Notes under the pieces: generated by a model | Told to the model about the DNA's origin: nothing | The model's database searches: none | What the model saw: the letters and a program-made list of their open reading frames with translations, nothing else | In this document: positions 1 to 5,194 of the stretch, in pieces | How positions within the stretch are numbered: position 1 is the first letter of the stretch | How the letters are laid out: each line of letters opens with the position of its first letter | Translations under genes and position numbers: made by a program | Source: an uncultured Faecalibacterium sp. | Lineage (GTDB): Bacteria; Bacillota; Clostridia; Oscillospirales; Ruminococcaceae | NCBI GenBank assembly: GCA_902463905.1 | Contig: CABQHF010000148.1 | Coordinates: 1 to 5,214 of the forward strand | Reading direction: 5' to 3' | Length of the DNA: 5,214 bases

Positions 1-69
1 CGTTACAAGTTTTTCGATATTGTTCAATTTTCAAGGTCCTGTGCGCCTCAGCCTTAGCGGCTGACGACT
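1..69 (-). other. 5' leader of a leftward stable-RNA (probably rRNA) operon
   Basis: Read on the - strand, this stretch follows a consensus promoter and contains CCTTGAAAATTGAACAA (about 21-37). This resembles the boxA-type sequence (CTTTGAAAACT-like) found in Firmicute 16S leaders and 16S-23S spacers. A small stem-loop lies between promoter and boxA: TCAGCC at 48-53 pairs with GGCTGA at 59-64 around a 5-nt loop. No reading frame with a ribosome binding site is present. Seen: the motif, the hairpin and the promoter position. Inferred: that the transcript is ribosomal RNA, because the RNA gene itself lies beyond the left edge. A tRNA operon or another antiterminated transcript would also fit. 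Confidence 0.55.
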
Positions 70-74
70 TGATT

Positions 75-103
75 ATTTTACCACAGAAGTGGTTTTTTGT
101 CAA
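75..103 (-). promoter_or_regulatory. Proximal leftward sigma-A promoter (P2)
   Basis: On the - strand, a perfect -35 TTGACA (98-103) and a -10 TAAAAT (75-80, one mismatch to TATAAT) are separated by exactly 17 nt. The sequence just upstream of the -35 includes an A-rich run (about 108-113). Transcription would start near 68 and run off the left edge. Such strength and the tandem arrangement with the promoter at 257-285 are typical of rRNA operons. Confidence 0.75.
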
Positions 104-190
104 GCTCTTTTTTCGAGACTTTTGAACTTTCTGAACTTGGATCGCTTCAAACCTCTCAGTGTCAACTGGTGTTTTTCAGCGTCTATTGGT

Positions 191-202
191 TCTTTTCAAA
201 GG
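191..202 (-). promoter_or_regulatory. Possible boxA-like element in the P1 leader
   Basis: The - strand reads CCTTTGAAAAGA here, which shares the CTTTGAAAA core of Firmicute boxA antitermination sites. It lies about 50 nt downstream of the expected start of the distal promoter, between the two tandem promoters. The motif is short, so a chance match is quite possible. It is listed because a second, similar element occurs at 20-39. Confidence 0.25.
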
Positions 203-256
203 CTTCCGGCTGAGGTTTCAGAAGTCATTCTTTGTCTCAGCGCTTGGCGCTCAAGT

Positions 257-285
257 ATAATACCACACCCCGGTGGCCTTGTCAA
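257..285 (-). promoter_or_regulatory. Distal leftward sigma-A promoter (P1) with A-rich upstream element
   Basis: On the - strand, a perfect -35 TTGACA (280-285), a 17-nt spacer and a -10 TATTAT (257-262). Immediately upstream (286-310) the - strand is A-rich, with runs of six and five A, as in an UP element that binds the RNA polymerase alpha subunit. The start point would be near 250. A 5-bp hairpin, AGCGC/GCGCT (239-251), would lie at the 5' end of the transcript. Together with the promoter about 180 nt downstream this gives the tandem P1-P2 arrangement common in Firmicute rRNA operons. Translated ORFs crossing this site are not credible genes. Confidence 0.8.
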
Positions 286-392
286 CACTTTTTTCATACT
301 TTTTCTCTCTTTTTCGGGTTTCTTTTTCGCCGGGTTCGGTTGGCCCTGTTTTTGCAAGGGCAGCAACTTCTCACGGGCTGTCAGAACTTCGC

Positions 393-414
393 CGCGGCTG
401 CAAAAGCAGCCGCG
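393..414. other. Perfect 9-bp GC-rich stem-loop with AAAA loop
   Basis: CGCGGCTGC (393-401) pairs with GCAGCCGCG (406-414) around an AAAA loop. There is no T-run on the 3' side on either strand, so this is not a standard intrinsic terminator. It stands between the leftward promoters and the rightward nrdD control region. It may mark the remains of a terminator, a protein binding palindrome, or a structural element; the sequence does not decide. Confidence 0.5.
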
Positions 415-512
415 ACCGGCAGAGCACCGTCTTCCCTGCTTGTATAATGTAATAATATATACAGACAAGGTATAGTTCCCTTGCGATATTACGCGCCGGA
501 ATGCCCACGCTC

Positions 513-541
513 TTGTCAAGCAGTTTGCCGTCTGATTTTAT
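513..541 (+). promoter_or_regulatory. Weak candidate upstream promoter for nrdD
   Basis: TTGTCA (513-518, 5/6 of consensus), a 17-nt spacer, and TTTTAT (536-541, 4/6) preceded by TG one base earlier, giving an extended -10 (TGATTTTAT). If active, it would transcribe through the NrdR-like sites and the 5' leader of nrdD. It is weaker than the promoter at 604-631 and could be chance in AT-rich DNA. Confidence 0.3.
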
Positions 542-579
542 CCTGAATTTTTCCTGTGAATTTTGGCTAAAACTCCAAA

Positions 580-595
580 ACGCAAAATGTAGTGG
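580..595 (+). promoter_or_regulatory. NrdR box 1 (upstream of the nrdD -35)
   Basis: The 16-mer ACGCAAAATGTAGTGG matches the published NrdR consensus acaCwAtATaTwGtgt at 12 of 16 positions, including the core C, W-A, A-T, T-W-G and the following TG. NrdR is a zinc-ribbon/ATP-cone repressor that binds pairs of such boxes ahead of ribonucleotide reductase genes. The box ends 8 nt before the -35 hexamer. Match counted by eye; assignment inferred from the match plus the downstream nrdD. Confidence 0.65.
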
Positions 596-603
596 TATTT
601 TTC

Positions 604-631
604 TTGACTTGCCACTAGATAGTGATAAAAT
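604..631 (+). promoter_or_regulatory. Main nrdD promoter (extended -10)
   Basis: TTGACT (604-609, 5/6 of consensus), a 16-nt spacer, and TAAAAT (626-631, 5/6) with TG one base upstream, forming TGATAAAAT. The extended -10 compensates for the short spacer. The start point would be near 638, giving a leader of about 88 nt. The spacer is filled by the second NrdR-like site, so repressor binding should exclude RNA polymerase directly. Confidence 0.7.
610..627 (+). promoter_or_regulatory. NrdR box 2 (degenerate, in the promoter spacer)
   Basis: CACTAGATAGTG (613-624) is a perfect 12-bp inverted repeat with the CACTA/TAGTG half-sites of NrdR boxes, but it is two bases shorter than the usual 14-bp core. 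Aligned by the right half it starts at 610; aligned by the left half it starts at 612. Either register gives about 10 of 16 consensus matches. The distance to box 1 is 30 or 32 bp, close to three helical turns, as expected for paired NrdR sites. Confidence 0.5.
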
Positions 632-658
632 AGAGCTACATTCAGTTTGTTGGATATC

Positions 659-705
659 GTGTGCGCAGACGGGTATCTCTTATTGTGAGAGATGCCCGTT
701 CACAC
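659..705 (+). other. Long stem-loop in the nrdD 5' UTR
   Basis: ACGGGTATCTCT (669-680) pairs with AGAGATGCCCGT (688-699): 12 bp with a single G-U wobble and a 7-nt loop. After a bulge at 664-668, GTGTG (659-663) pairs with CACAC (701-705), adding 5 bp. The structure lies inside the predicted leader and ends 8 nt before the Shine-Dalgarno. No T-run follows, so it is not a terminator. A role in mRNA stability or translational control is inferred only. Confidence 0.7.
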
Positions 706-713
706 TGTCAGTT

Positions 714-718
714 GGAGG
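714..718 (+). promoter_or_regulatory. nrdD: Ribosome binding site fixing the nrdD start
   Basis: GGAGG (714-718, within GGAGGAGAG) lies 7 nt before ATG 726. It selects this start over an upstream in-frame ATG at 501, which would add 75 residues encoded by the promoter, operator and leader hairpin. Confidence 0.9.
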
Positions 719-725
719 AGAGCTT

Positions 726-2897
726 ATGAAGATCATCAAACGCAACGGTGCAGAGGTCCCCTTTGATATTACCAAGATCATCACGGCCGTTACCAAGGCC
801 AGCGATTCCGTCGGCGGTCAGAGCCGTCTGACCCGGGAACAGATCACGCAGATCGCCGCAGCTGTGACCGACCAGTGTCAGGCGCTGAACCGTGCGGTGA
901 ACGTGGAAGAAGTACAGGACATGGTGGAGAACCAGCTCATGGACATCCAGGCCCACGATGTGGCCCGGCACTATATCACCTACCGCTATGTGCAGAGCCT
1001 GAAGCGGCAGACCAACACCACCGACGAGCGCATCCTGAGCCTGATCGAGTGCCAGAACGAAGAGGTCAAGCAGGAGAACGCCAACAAGAACCCCACCGTG
1101 AACAGCGTGCAGCGCGACTATATGGCCGGTGAGATCTCCAAGGACCTGACCGCCCGTCTGCTGCTGGACCCGGAGATCGTGAAGGCACATCAGGAAGGCC
1201 TGATCCACTTCCACGATTCCGATTACTTTGCCCAGCACATGCACAACTGCGACCTGGTCAACCTTGAGGATATGCTGCAGAACGGCACGGTCATCTCCGG
1301 CACCTATATCGAAAAGCCCCACAGCTTTTCCACCGCCTGCAACATTGCCACCCAGATCATTGCACAGGTGGCCTCCAACCAGTACGGCGGCCAGAGCATC
1401 AGCCTGACCCATCTGGCTCCCTTTGTGGACGTCTCCCGCAAGAAGATCGCCGCCGAGGTAGAACTGGAGATGGAAGGTCTGGACGTCTCTGCCGAGCGCA
1501 AGAAGGAGATCGTGGAGCGCCGTCTGCGCAACGAGATCAACCGCGGCGTGCAGACCATCCAGTATCAGGTGGTCACCCTGATGACCACCAACGGTCAGGC
1601 CCCCTTCATCACCGTGTTCATGTATCTGGGCGAAGCCCGCAACCCGCAGGAAAAGGCCGACCTTGCCATCATTATTGAAGAGACCATCCGCCAGCGCTAT
1701 CAGGGCGTGAAGAACGAGGCCGGTGTGTGGATCACCCCCGCCTTCCCCAAGCTGATCTATGTGCTGGAGGAGGACAACATCCGCCCCGGTACTCCTTATT
1801 ATTATCTGACCGAGCTGGCCGCCAAGTGCACCGCCAAGCGCATGGTTCCGGACTACATCTCCGAAAAGAAGATGCTGGAACTCAAGGTGGACAAGAACGG
1901 CGAGGGCCACTGCTACACCTGCATGGGCTGCCGCAGCTTCCTGACCCCCTATGTGGACCCCGAGACCGGCAAGCCCAAATACTACGGCCGTTTCAATCAG
2001 GGTGTGGTCACCATCAATCTTGTGGACGTTGCCCTGAGTTCTGAGGGCAACTTTGAAAAGTTCTGGAAGATCTTTGACGAGCGTCTGGATCTGTGCCATC
2101 GCGCCCTGCAGGCCCGTCACAAGCGGCTGCTGGGCACCCCCAGTGATGCCGCACCCATCCTGTGGCAGTACGGCGCACTGGCCCGCCTGAAGAAGGGTGA
2201 AAAGATCGACAAGCTGCTGTTCGGCGGCTATTCCACCATCAGCCTGGGTTATGCCGGCCTGTATGAGTGCGTGAAGTATATGACCGGCAAGAGCCACACC
2301 GACGCCGGTGCCAAGCCCTTTGCCCTGAGCGTGATGCAGCACATGAACGACAAGTGCAACCAGTGGAAGAAGGCCGAGAACATGGACTATTCCCTCTATG
2401 GCACCCCGCTGGAGTCCACCACCTACAAGTTCGCCAAGTGCTTGCAGAAGCGTTTTGGCATTGTGCCCGGCATCACCGACAAGAACTATATCACCAACAG
2501 CTACCACGTCCATGTCTCGGAGCAGATCGACGCCTTTACCAAACTGAAGTTCGAGAGCGACTTCCAGCGTCTGTCCCCGGGCGGTGCCATCAGCTATGTG
2601 GAAGTGCCCAACATGCAGGACAATCTGGAAGCCGTCATGAGCGTGCTGCAGTTCATCTACGACAACATCATGTACGCCGAGTTGAACACCAAGTCTGATT
2701 ACTGCCAGTGCTGCGGCTACGACGGCGAGATCAAGATCGTGGAGGATGACGGCAAGCTGGTGTGGGAGTGCCCCAAGTGCGGCAACCGCGACCAGAACAA
2801 GCTGAACGTTGCCCGCCGCACCTGCGGTTATATCGGCACCCAGTTCTGGAATCAGGGCCGCACCCAGGAGATCAAGGACCGCGTGCTGCATCTGTAA
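726..2897 (+). CDS. nrdD: Anaerobic (class III) ribonucleoside-triphosphate reductase
   Basis: A 723-residue cytoplasmic enzyme that converts NTPs to dNTPs without oxygen, using a glycyl radical installed by NrdG. Its length is close to the E. coli enzyme (712). Residues 1 to about 95 form an ATP-cone (starting MKIIKRNGAEVPFDITKI), the allosteric nucleotide-sensing domain. The barrel follows: C175 in HNCDLVNL is the expected thiyl-radical cysteine. MGCRSFL (C402) matches the second active-site cysteine of formate-dependent class III enzymes, so formate is the probable reductant. C660, C663, C682 and C685 form the C-terminal zinc site; C662 is an extra cysteine inside it. RRTCGYIG places the radical glycine at G701, near the C-terminus as expected. 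No frameshift or missing key residue is seen. nrdG follows 67 nt downstream. NrdR-like boxes over the promoter suggest nucleotide-dependent repression. Family assignment is very firm; formate use is inferred. Confidence 0.98.
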   Translation: MKIIKRNGAEVPFDITKIITAVTKASDSVGGQSRLTREQITQIAAAVTDQCQALNRAVNVEEVQDMVENQLMDIQAHDVARHYITYRYVQSLKRQTNTTDERILSLIECQNEEVKQENANKNPTVNSVQRDYMAGEISKDLTARLLLDPEIVKAHQEGLIHFHDSDYFAQHMHNCDLVNLEDMLQNGTVISGTYIEKPHSFSTACNIATQIIAQVASNQYGGQSISLTHLAPFVDVSRKKIAAEVELEMEGLDVSAERKKEIVERRLRNEINRGVQTIQYQVVTLMTTNGQAPFITVFMYLGEARNPQEKADLAIIIEETIRQRYQGVKNEAGVWITPAFPKLIYVLEEDNIRPGTPYYYLTELAAKCTAKRMVPDYISEKKMLELKVDKNGEGHCYTCMGCRSFLTPYVDPETGKPKYYGRFNQGVVTINLVDVALSSEGNFEKFWKIFDERLDLCHRALQARHKRLLGTPSDAAPILWQYGALARLKKGEKIDKLLFGGYSTISLGYAGLYECVKYMTGKSHTDAGAKPFALSVMQHMNDKCNQWKKAENMDYSLYGTPLESTTYKFAKCLQKRFGIVPGITDKNYITNSYHVHVSEQIDAFTKLKFESDFQRLSPGGAISYVEVPNMQDNLEAVMSVLQFIYDNIMYAELNTKSDYCQCCGYDGEIKIVEDDGKLVWECPKCGNRDQNKLNVARRTCGYIGTQFWNQGRTQEIKDRVLHL

Positions 2898-2950
2898 CCC
2901 TCTCAGTCAATGCTTCGCATTGCCAGCTCCCCCGAGAGGGGGAGCTTTTT
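2898..2950 (+). terminator. Terminator-like, two-state hairpin between nrdD and nrdG
   Basis: The spacer right after the nrdD stop holds two hairpins. CAATGC/GCATTG (2908-2922) has a 3-nt loop. AGCTCCCCC/GGGGGAGCT (2925-2946) has 9 bp with a GAGA tetraloop and is followed by TTTT (2947-2950), as in an intrinsic terminator. CCCTCTC (2898-2904) is also an exact complement of GAGAGGG (2934-2940), which would break the terminator stem. It may therefore act as an attenuator, lowering nrdG relative to nrdD, or be a copy of a dispersed repeat. I associate closely similar spacer sequences with Faecalibacterium genomes, from memory only. nrdG has no separate promoter that I can see, so read-through is probably partial. 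Confidence 0.65.
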
Positions 2951-2964
2951 ATTGGAGTATCACT

Positions 2965-3525
2965 ATGAACTACGCAACCATCAAGTATTACGACATTGCC
3001 AACGGGCCCGGCGTGCGCACCAGCGTATTTGTTTCCGGCTGCCGCCACCGCTGCCCCGGCTGCTTCAACTCCGTGGCCTGGGATTTTGCCTACGGCCAGC
3101 CCTTCGACAAGGCCACCCGCAATCAGGTGTTCGCCTCCTGCCAGCCGGACTACATTGCCGGGCTGTCCCTGCTGGGCGGCGAACCCTTTGAGCCGGAAAA
3201 CCAGCGGGAGTTGCTGCCCTTTGTGCGCAACTTCAAGGCCCTGTACCCCAACAAAACGGTCTGGTGCTACTCCGGCTACACTTGGGAGCAGCTCACCGGC
3301 AAAGAGCCCTGCGCCGCCCGGTGCGAGGTGACCGATGAGCTGCTGCAGCTGCTGGATGTGCTGGTGGACGGTGAATTCGTGCAGGCAAAGCACGACATCT
3401 CCCTGCGCTTCCGCGGCAGCAGCAACCAGCGGCTGCTGGATGTGCCCCGGACGCTGGCCGCCGGGCAGCCGGTGTGGTGGGAGGACGAAAAAGTATTCGC
3501 GACCCACACCATGGACCGGAACTAA
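2965..3525 (+). CDS. nrdG: Anaerobic ribonucleotide reductase activating protein (radical SAM)
   Basis: A 186-residue radical S-adenosylmethionine enzyme that abstracts hydrogen from the NrdD glycine (G701 here) to create the working radical. The N-terminal part carries C26-x3-C30-x2-C33 (GCRHRCPGCFN), which binds the 4Fe-4S cluster. GGEP at 71-74 contacts the SAM amino group. DGEF at 135-138 and FRGSSNQRLLDV (149-160) are typical of NrdG. It is longer than E. coli NrdG (154), within what I expect for Firmicutes. The start at ATG 2965 is supported by GGAG (2954-2957) 7 nt upstream; extending upstream in frame would translate the spacer hairpin. It lies downstream of nrdD in the same direction, as a two-gene unit. 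It ends at a long terminator. The assignment is very firm. Confidence 0.97.
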   Translation: MNYATIKYYDIANGPGVRTSVFVSGCRHRCPGCFNSVAWDFAYGQPFDKATRNQVFASCQPDYIAGLSLLGGEPFEPENQRELLPFVRNFKALYPNKTVWCYSGYTWEQLTGKEPCAARCEVTDELLQLLDVLVDGEFVQAKHDISLRFRGSSNQRLLDVPRTLAAGQPVWWEDEKVFATHTMDRN

Positions 3526-3533
3526 AAAAGAAG

Positions 3534-3588
3534 AACGCCCCGGTTTTCCACAGCGCAGGCAGAGCCTGGTGGAAAACCGGGGCGTTTT
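3534..3588. terminator. Bidirectional terminator between convergent nrdG and antiporter genes
   Basis: CGCCCCGGTTTTCCAC (3536-3551) pairs perfectly with GTGGAAAACCGGGGCG (3569-3584). The A-T flanks extend the stem outward (3534-3535 with 3585-3586), and an inner CAGGC/GCCTG (3556-3568) continues it after a 4-nt bulge. The + strand ends in TTTT (3585-3588). The - strand ends in a T-rich tract interrupted by C (complement of 3524-3535). It starts 8 nt after the nrdG stop and ends 11 nt short of the antiporter stop, so it can serve both transcripts and limit antisense read-through. Confidence 0.9.
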
Positions 3589-3599
3589 GTGGTTCAGAT

Positions 3600-4898
3600 T
3601 CAGCCCTGGACAGATACGGGTTCCTTGGGCTTGTTCTCCACACGGGCGTTGGTGCGGCCCTCCGGGCGGATCTCGCCGGCAGCCGTCAGAGCCATCCGGG
3701 TCAGGGTCGGGCCTACCAGCTCATACACCAGCACCGAGAACAGCACCACGTTCCGGACCATGTGTCCGTCGGAAAGCTGGGCAGCCTCTGCGGCCATGCC
3801 CAGGGCTACACCGGCCTGGGGCAGCAGGGTGATGCCCAGGTATTTCTGGATGCTGGGGCTGCACTTGGTGGCACGGCAGCTGGCATAGGCACCGCTGATC
3901 TTGCCCAGGGAGCGGCTGGCGATGTACACCACGCCCACCAGCAGCACCAGAGGGTTGGACAGGATGGTCAGGTCCAGCTCTGCGCCGGACAGCACAAAGA
4001 ACAGGATGTTGATGGGGGACACCCACCGGTCCAGACGGTCCATCAGCTCCTCCGAGGTGGGGCAGACGTTGCAGAACACGGTGCCGGTCATCATGCACAC
4101 CAGCAGCAGCGAGAAGCCGCAGCGGGTGCCATTGATCTCGAACTCGGTCATGGACAGGCCCACCGTCAGCAGCACAAAGGCCACCGAAAGGCTCATGCGC
4201 TTGGAGCGGGAGTGGAAGTAGACCTCCAGCAGGTTCAGCAGGTAACCGGCGGCAGCGCCCAGCGCCAGCGAGAGCGCGATCTCCAGCAGCGGCTCCAGCA
4301 CCACGCTCATGGGGTCGATGCGGCCCTGCTCCAGCGCGTTTGCCACGCCGTAGGAGGCCGAGAACAGCACCAGACCCACGGCATCGTCAATGGCGACCAC
4401 CATCAGCAACAGCTTGGTCAAAGGGCCGTCGGCCTTATACTGCTTGACCACCATCAGGGTAGCGGCGGGGGCAGTGGCGGCGGCAATGGAGCCCAGCGTG
4501 ATGGCAGAGGCCAGCGAGATGACGTCCGGGCGGGCAAAGTGCAGGGCAACAAGGGCGATATCCACCAGCGCGGTGGTGATCACCGCCTGCGCGATGCCCA
4601 CGGTCACGGCGCGGCGACCCATGTGCTTCAGGGCGCTGAGCCGGAACTCGTTGCCGATGACGAAGGCGATAAAGCCCAGCGCCACCTGTGTGAGGATGCC
4701 GTAGCCCTCCACGGCGGCAAGGCTGCCAAAGCCAAAGCCGAAACGGCTCAGCCCCAGCCGACCCAGAAAGAAGGGCCCCAGCAGCAGGCCGGTAAGCAGG
4801 TAAGCGGTGACGGCGGGCAGACGCACGGCCTTGGCAGCGCGTGACATGAGCAGGCCGGCGATCAGGGCAAGGGACAGACAGATCAACATTTGTTCCAT
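3600..4898 (-). CDS. Cation:proton antiporter (CPA superfamily, Na+/H+ exchanger domain)
   Basis: A 432-residue multi-pass membrane protein, almost all transmembrane segments, with a short polar tail from about residue 404. It fits the Na+/H+ exchanger family, exchanging H+ for Na+ or K+ across the cytoplasmic membrane. Visible signatures: a first helix followed by RLPAVTAYLLTGLLLGP (26-42), the unwound-helix type motif ATAPAAT (141-147), the paired aspartates D171-D172 in AIDDAVG, as in CPA2-type ion sites, R328 and K333 in SRSLGKISG, and LPQAGVALG (359-367). There is no C-terminal TrkA-N/KTN or USP domain, unlike KefB/KefC, so regulation by bound nucleotide or glutathione is not indicated. 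Ion specificity cannot be read. ATG 4898 begins the transporter-like sequence; ATG 4889, four codons in, is an alternative. Neither has a clear Shine-Dalgarno; see the overlapping upstream ORF. In-frame sequence further upstream crosses promoter and terminator and is not coding. Confidence 0.9.
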   Translation of the reverse strand: MEQMLICLSLALIAGLLMSRAAKAVRLPAVTAYLLTGLLLGPFFLGRLGLSRFGFGFGSLAAVEGYGILTQVALGFIAFVIGNEFRLSALKHMGRRAVTVGIAQAVITTALVDIALVALHFARPDVISLASAITLGSIAAATAPAATLMVVKQYKADGPLTKLLLMVVAIDDAVGLVLFSASYGVANALEQGRIDPMSVVLEPLLEIALSLALGAAAGYLLNLLEVYFHSRSKRMSLSVAFVLLTVGLSMTEFEINGTRCGFSLLLVCMMTGTVFCNVCPTSEELMDRLDRWVSPINILFFVLSGAELDLTILSNPLVLLVGVVYIASRSLGKISGAYASCRATKCSPSIQKYLGITLLPQAGVALGMAAEAAQLSDGHMVRNVVLFSVLVYELVGPTLTRMALTAAGEIRPEGRTNARVENKPKEPVSVQG

Positions 4899-4939
4899 AA
4901 TGTGGTTTGTATTGGGTGCGCAGCCAAGGGCCGCAGCAC
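4883..4939 (-). CDS. Putative 18-codon leader ORF overlapping the antiporter start
   Basis: The best ribosome binding site in the antiporter leader, AAGGAGG (4946-4952 on the - strand), is about 47 nt from ATG 4898, too far to serve it. It lies 6 nt before GTG 4939, which opens an 18-residue frame, (M)LRPLAAHPIQTTLWNKC, ending at TGA 4883-4885. The frame differs from the antiporter frame and overlaps it by 16 nt; the stop is also within ATGCTGA at the second antiporter Met (4889). This geometry fits translational coupling, in which the small ORF brings ribosomes to a start lacking its own site. The peptide has no recognisable motif. That it is translated is inferred; a sequencing indel could also create the split frame. 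Confidence 0.45.
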   Translation of the reverse strand: MLRPLAAHPIQTTLWNKC

Positions 4940-5016
4940 TCGGTTCCTCCTTGTCAAAAAAGTATCGAACTCCTGTGTGAAATCCAGTGCGGGGGTCAAA
5001 ATGGGAAAACGTATCC

Positions 5017-5045
5017 AGTATACCGGAACAACGGAGGAAAAGCAA
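5017..5045 (-). promoter_or_regulatory. Sigma-A promoter of the antiporter gene
   Basis: On the - strand, TTGCTT (5040-5045, 4/6 of consensus), a 17-nt spacer and TATACT (5017-5022, 5/6). The start near 5010 gives a leader of about 110 nt before ATG 4898, which contains the small upstream ORF. It lies downstream of the terminator at 5153-5194, so the antiporter appears to be its own transcription unit. Confidence 0.65.
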
Positions 5046-5152
5046 CCATCCTGCGCGTTTCGTGCAGATTTTGAGACGAAAAGACAGAAACAGGACGAGA
5101 AAGGACGGGATACAGGCAGTTCGGCTGCCGTTTCCCTTTGCATCCCAGCCGT

Positions 5153-5194
5153 AAAAAAGGGATAGCGGAACGCCCACAGACGTTCCGCTATCCC
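5153..5194 (-). terminator. Intrinsic terminator of an off-window leftward gene
   Basis: GGGATAGCGGAACG (5159-5172) pairs perfectly over 14 bp with CGTTCCGCTATCCC (5181-5194) around an 8-nt loop. On the - strand the stem is followed at once by six T (complement of 5153-5158). The opposite side has no T-run of similar quality, so it mainly stops leftward transcription. It therefore implies a gene or RNA transcribed leftward beyond position 5214. Confidence 0.85.

Larger units (their letters stand above)
286..579. other. Non-coding intergenic region between leftward RNA promoters and nrdD
   Basis: No reading frame here has a ribosome binding site or recognisable protein sequence, and the open frames cross promoters and hairpins. 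Contents: the A-rich upstream element of the leftward promoter (286-310), a GC-rich stem-loop (393-414), a short AT-only stretch (441-463) and a weak candidate rightward promoter (513-541). The base composition swings from pyrimidine-rich (290-330) to GC-rich (385-420) to AT-rich. Confidence 0.6.

Noticed and set aside
143..165. A third leftward TTGACA at 160-165 that might be another tandem promoter.
   Set aside because: No acceptable -10 hexamer occurs at 16-18 nt spacing; the best hexamer is ATCCAA.
196..519. A 107-codon - strand frame in the left intergenic region.
   Set aside because: It crosses the P1 promoter and the GC hairpin, has no recognisable domain and no Shine-Dalgarno that I can see. 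Such frames over rRNA promoters are common false gene calls.
486..519. Leftward TTGACA (514-519) with TAATAT (486-491).
   Set aside because: The spacer is 22 nt, too long for a sigma-A promoter.
501..725. Upstream extension of nrdD to ATG 501.
   Set aside because: The added 75 codons cover the promoter, NrdR-like sites and leader hairpin, and do not resemble the family N-terminus; ATG 726 has a strong ribosome site and starts the ATP-cone.
708..2891. A 727-codon open frame on the - strand opposite nrdD.
   Set aside because: Its translation is a low-complexity run rich in A, G, L, V and H, with no family motif. It mirrors the GC-rich codon use of nrdD, whose own motifs are complete. It is a shadow frame.
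3474..4844. A 456-codon + strand frame opposite the antiporter, rich in His, Gln and Gly.
   Set aside because: It begins inside nrdG, runs through the bidirectional terminator and is the complement of a clear transporter gene. The odd composition follows from that.
4899..5177. Upstream extension of the antiporter to ATG 5177.
   Set aside because: It would translate the terminator stem and the promoter, and the sequence is not transporter-like.
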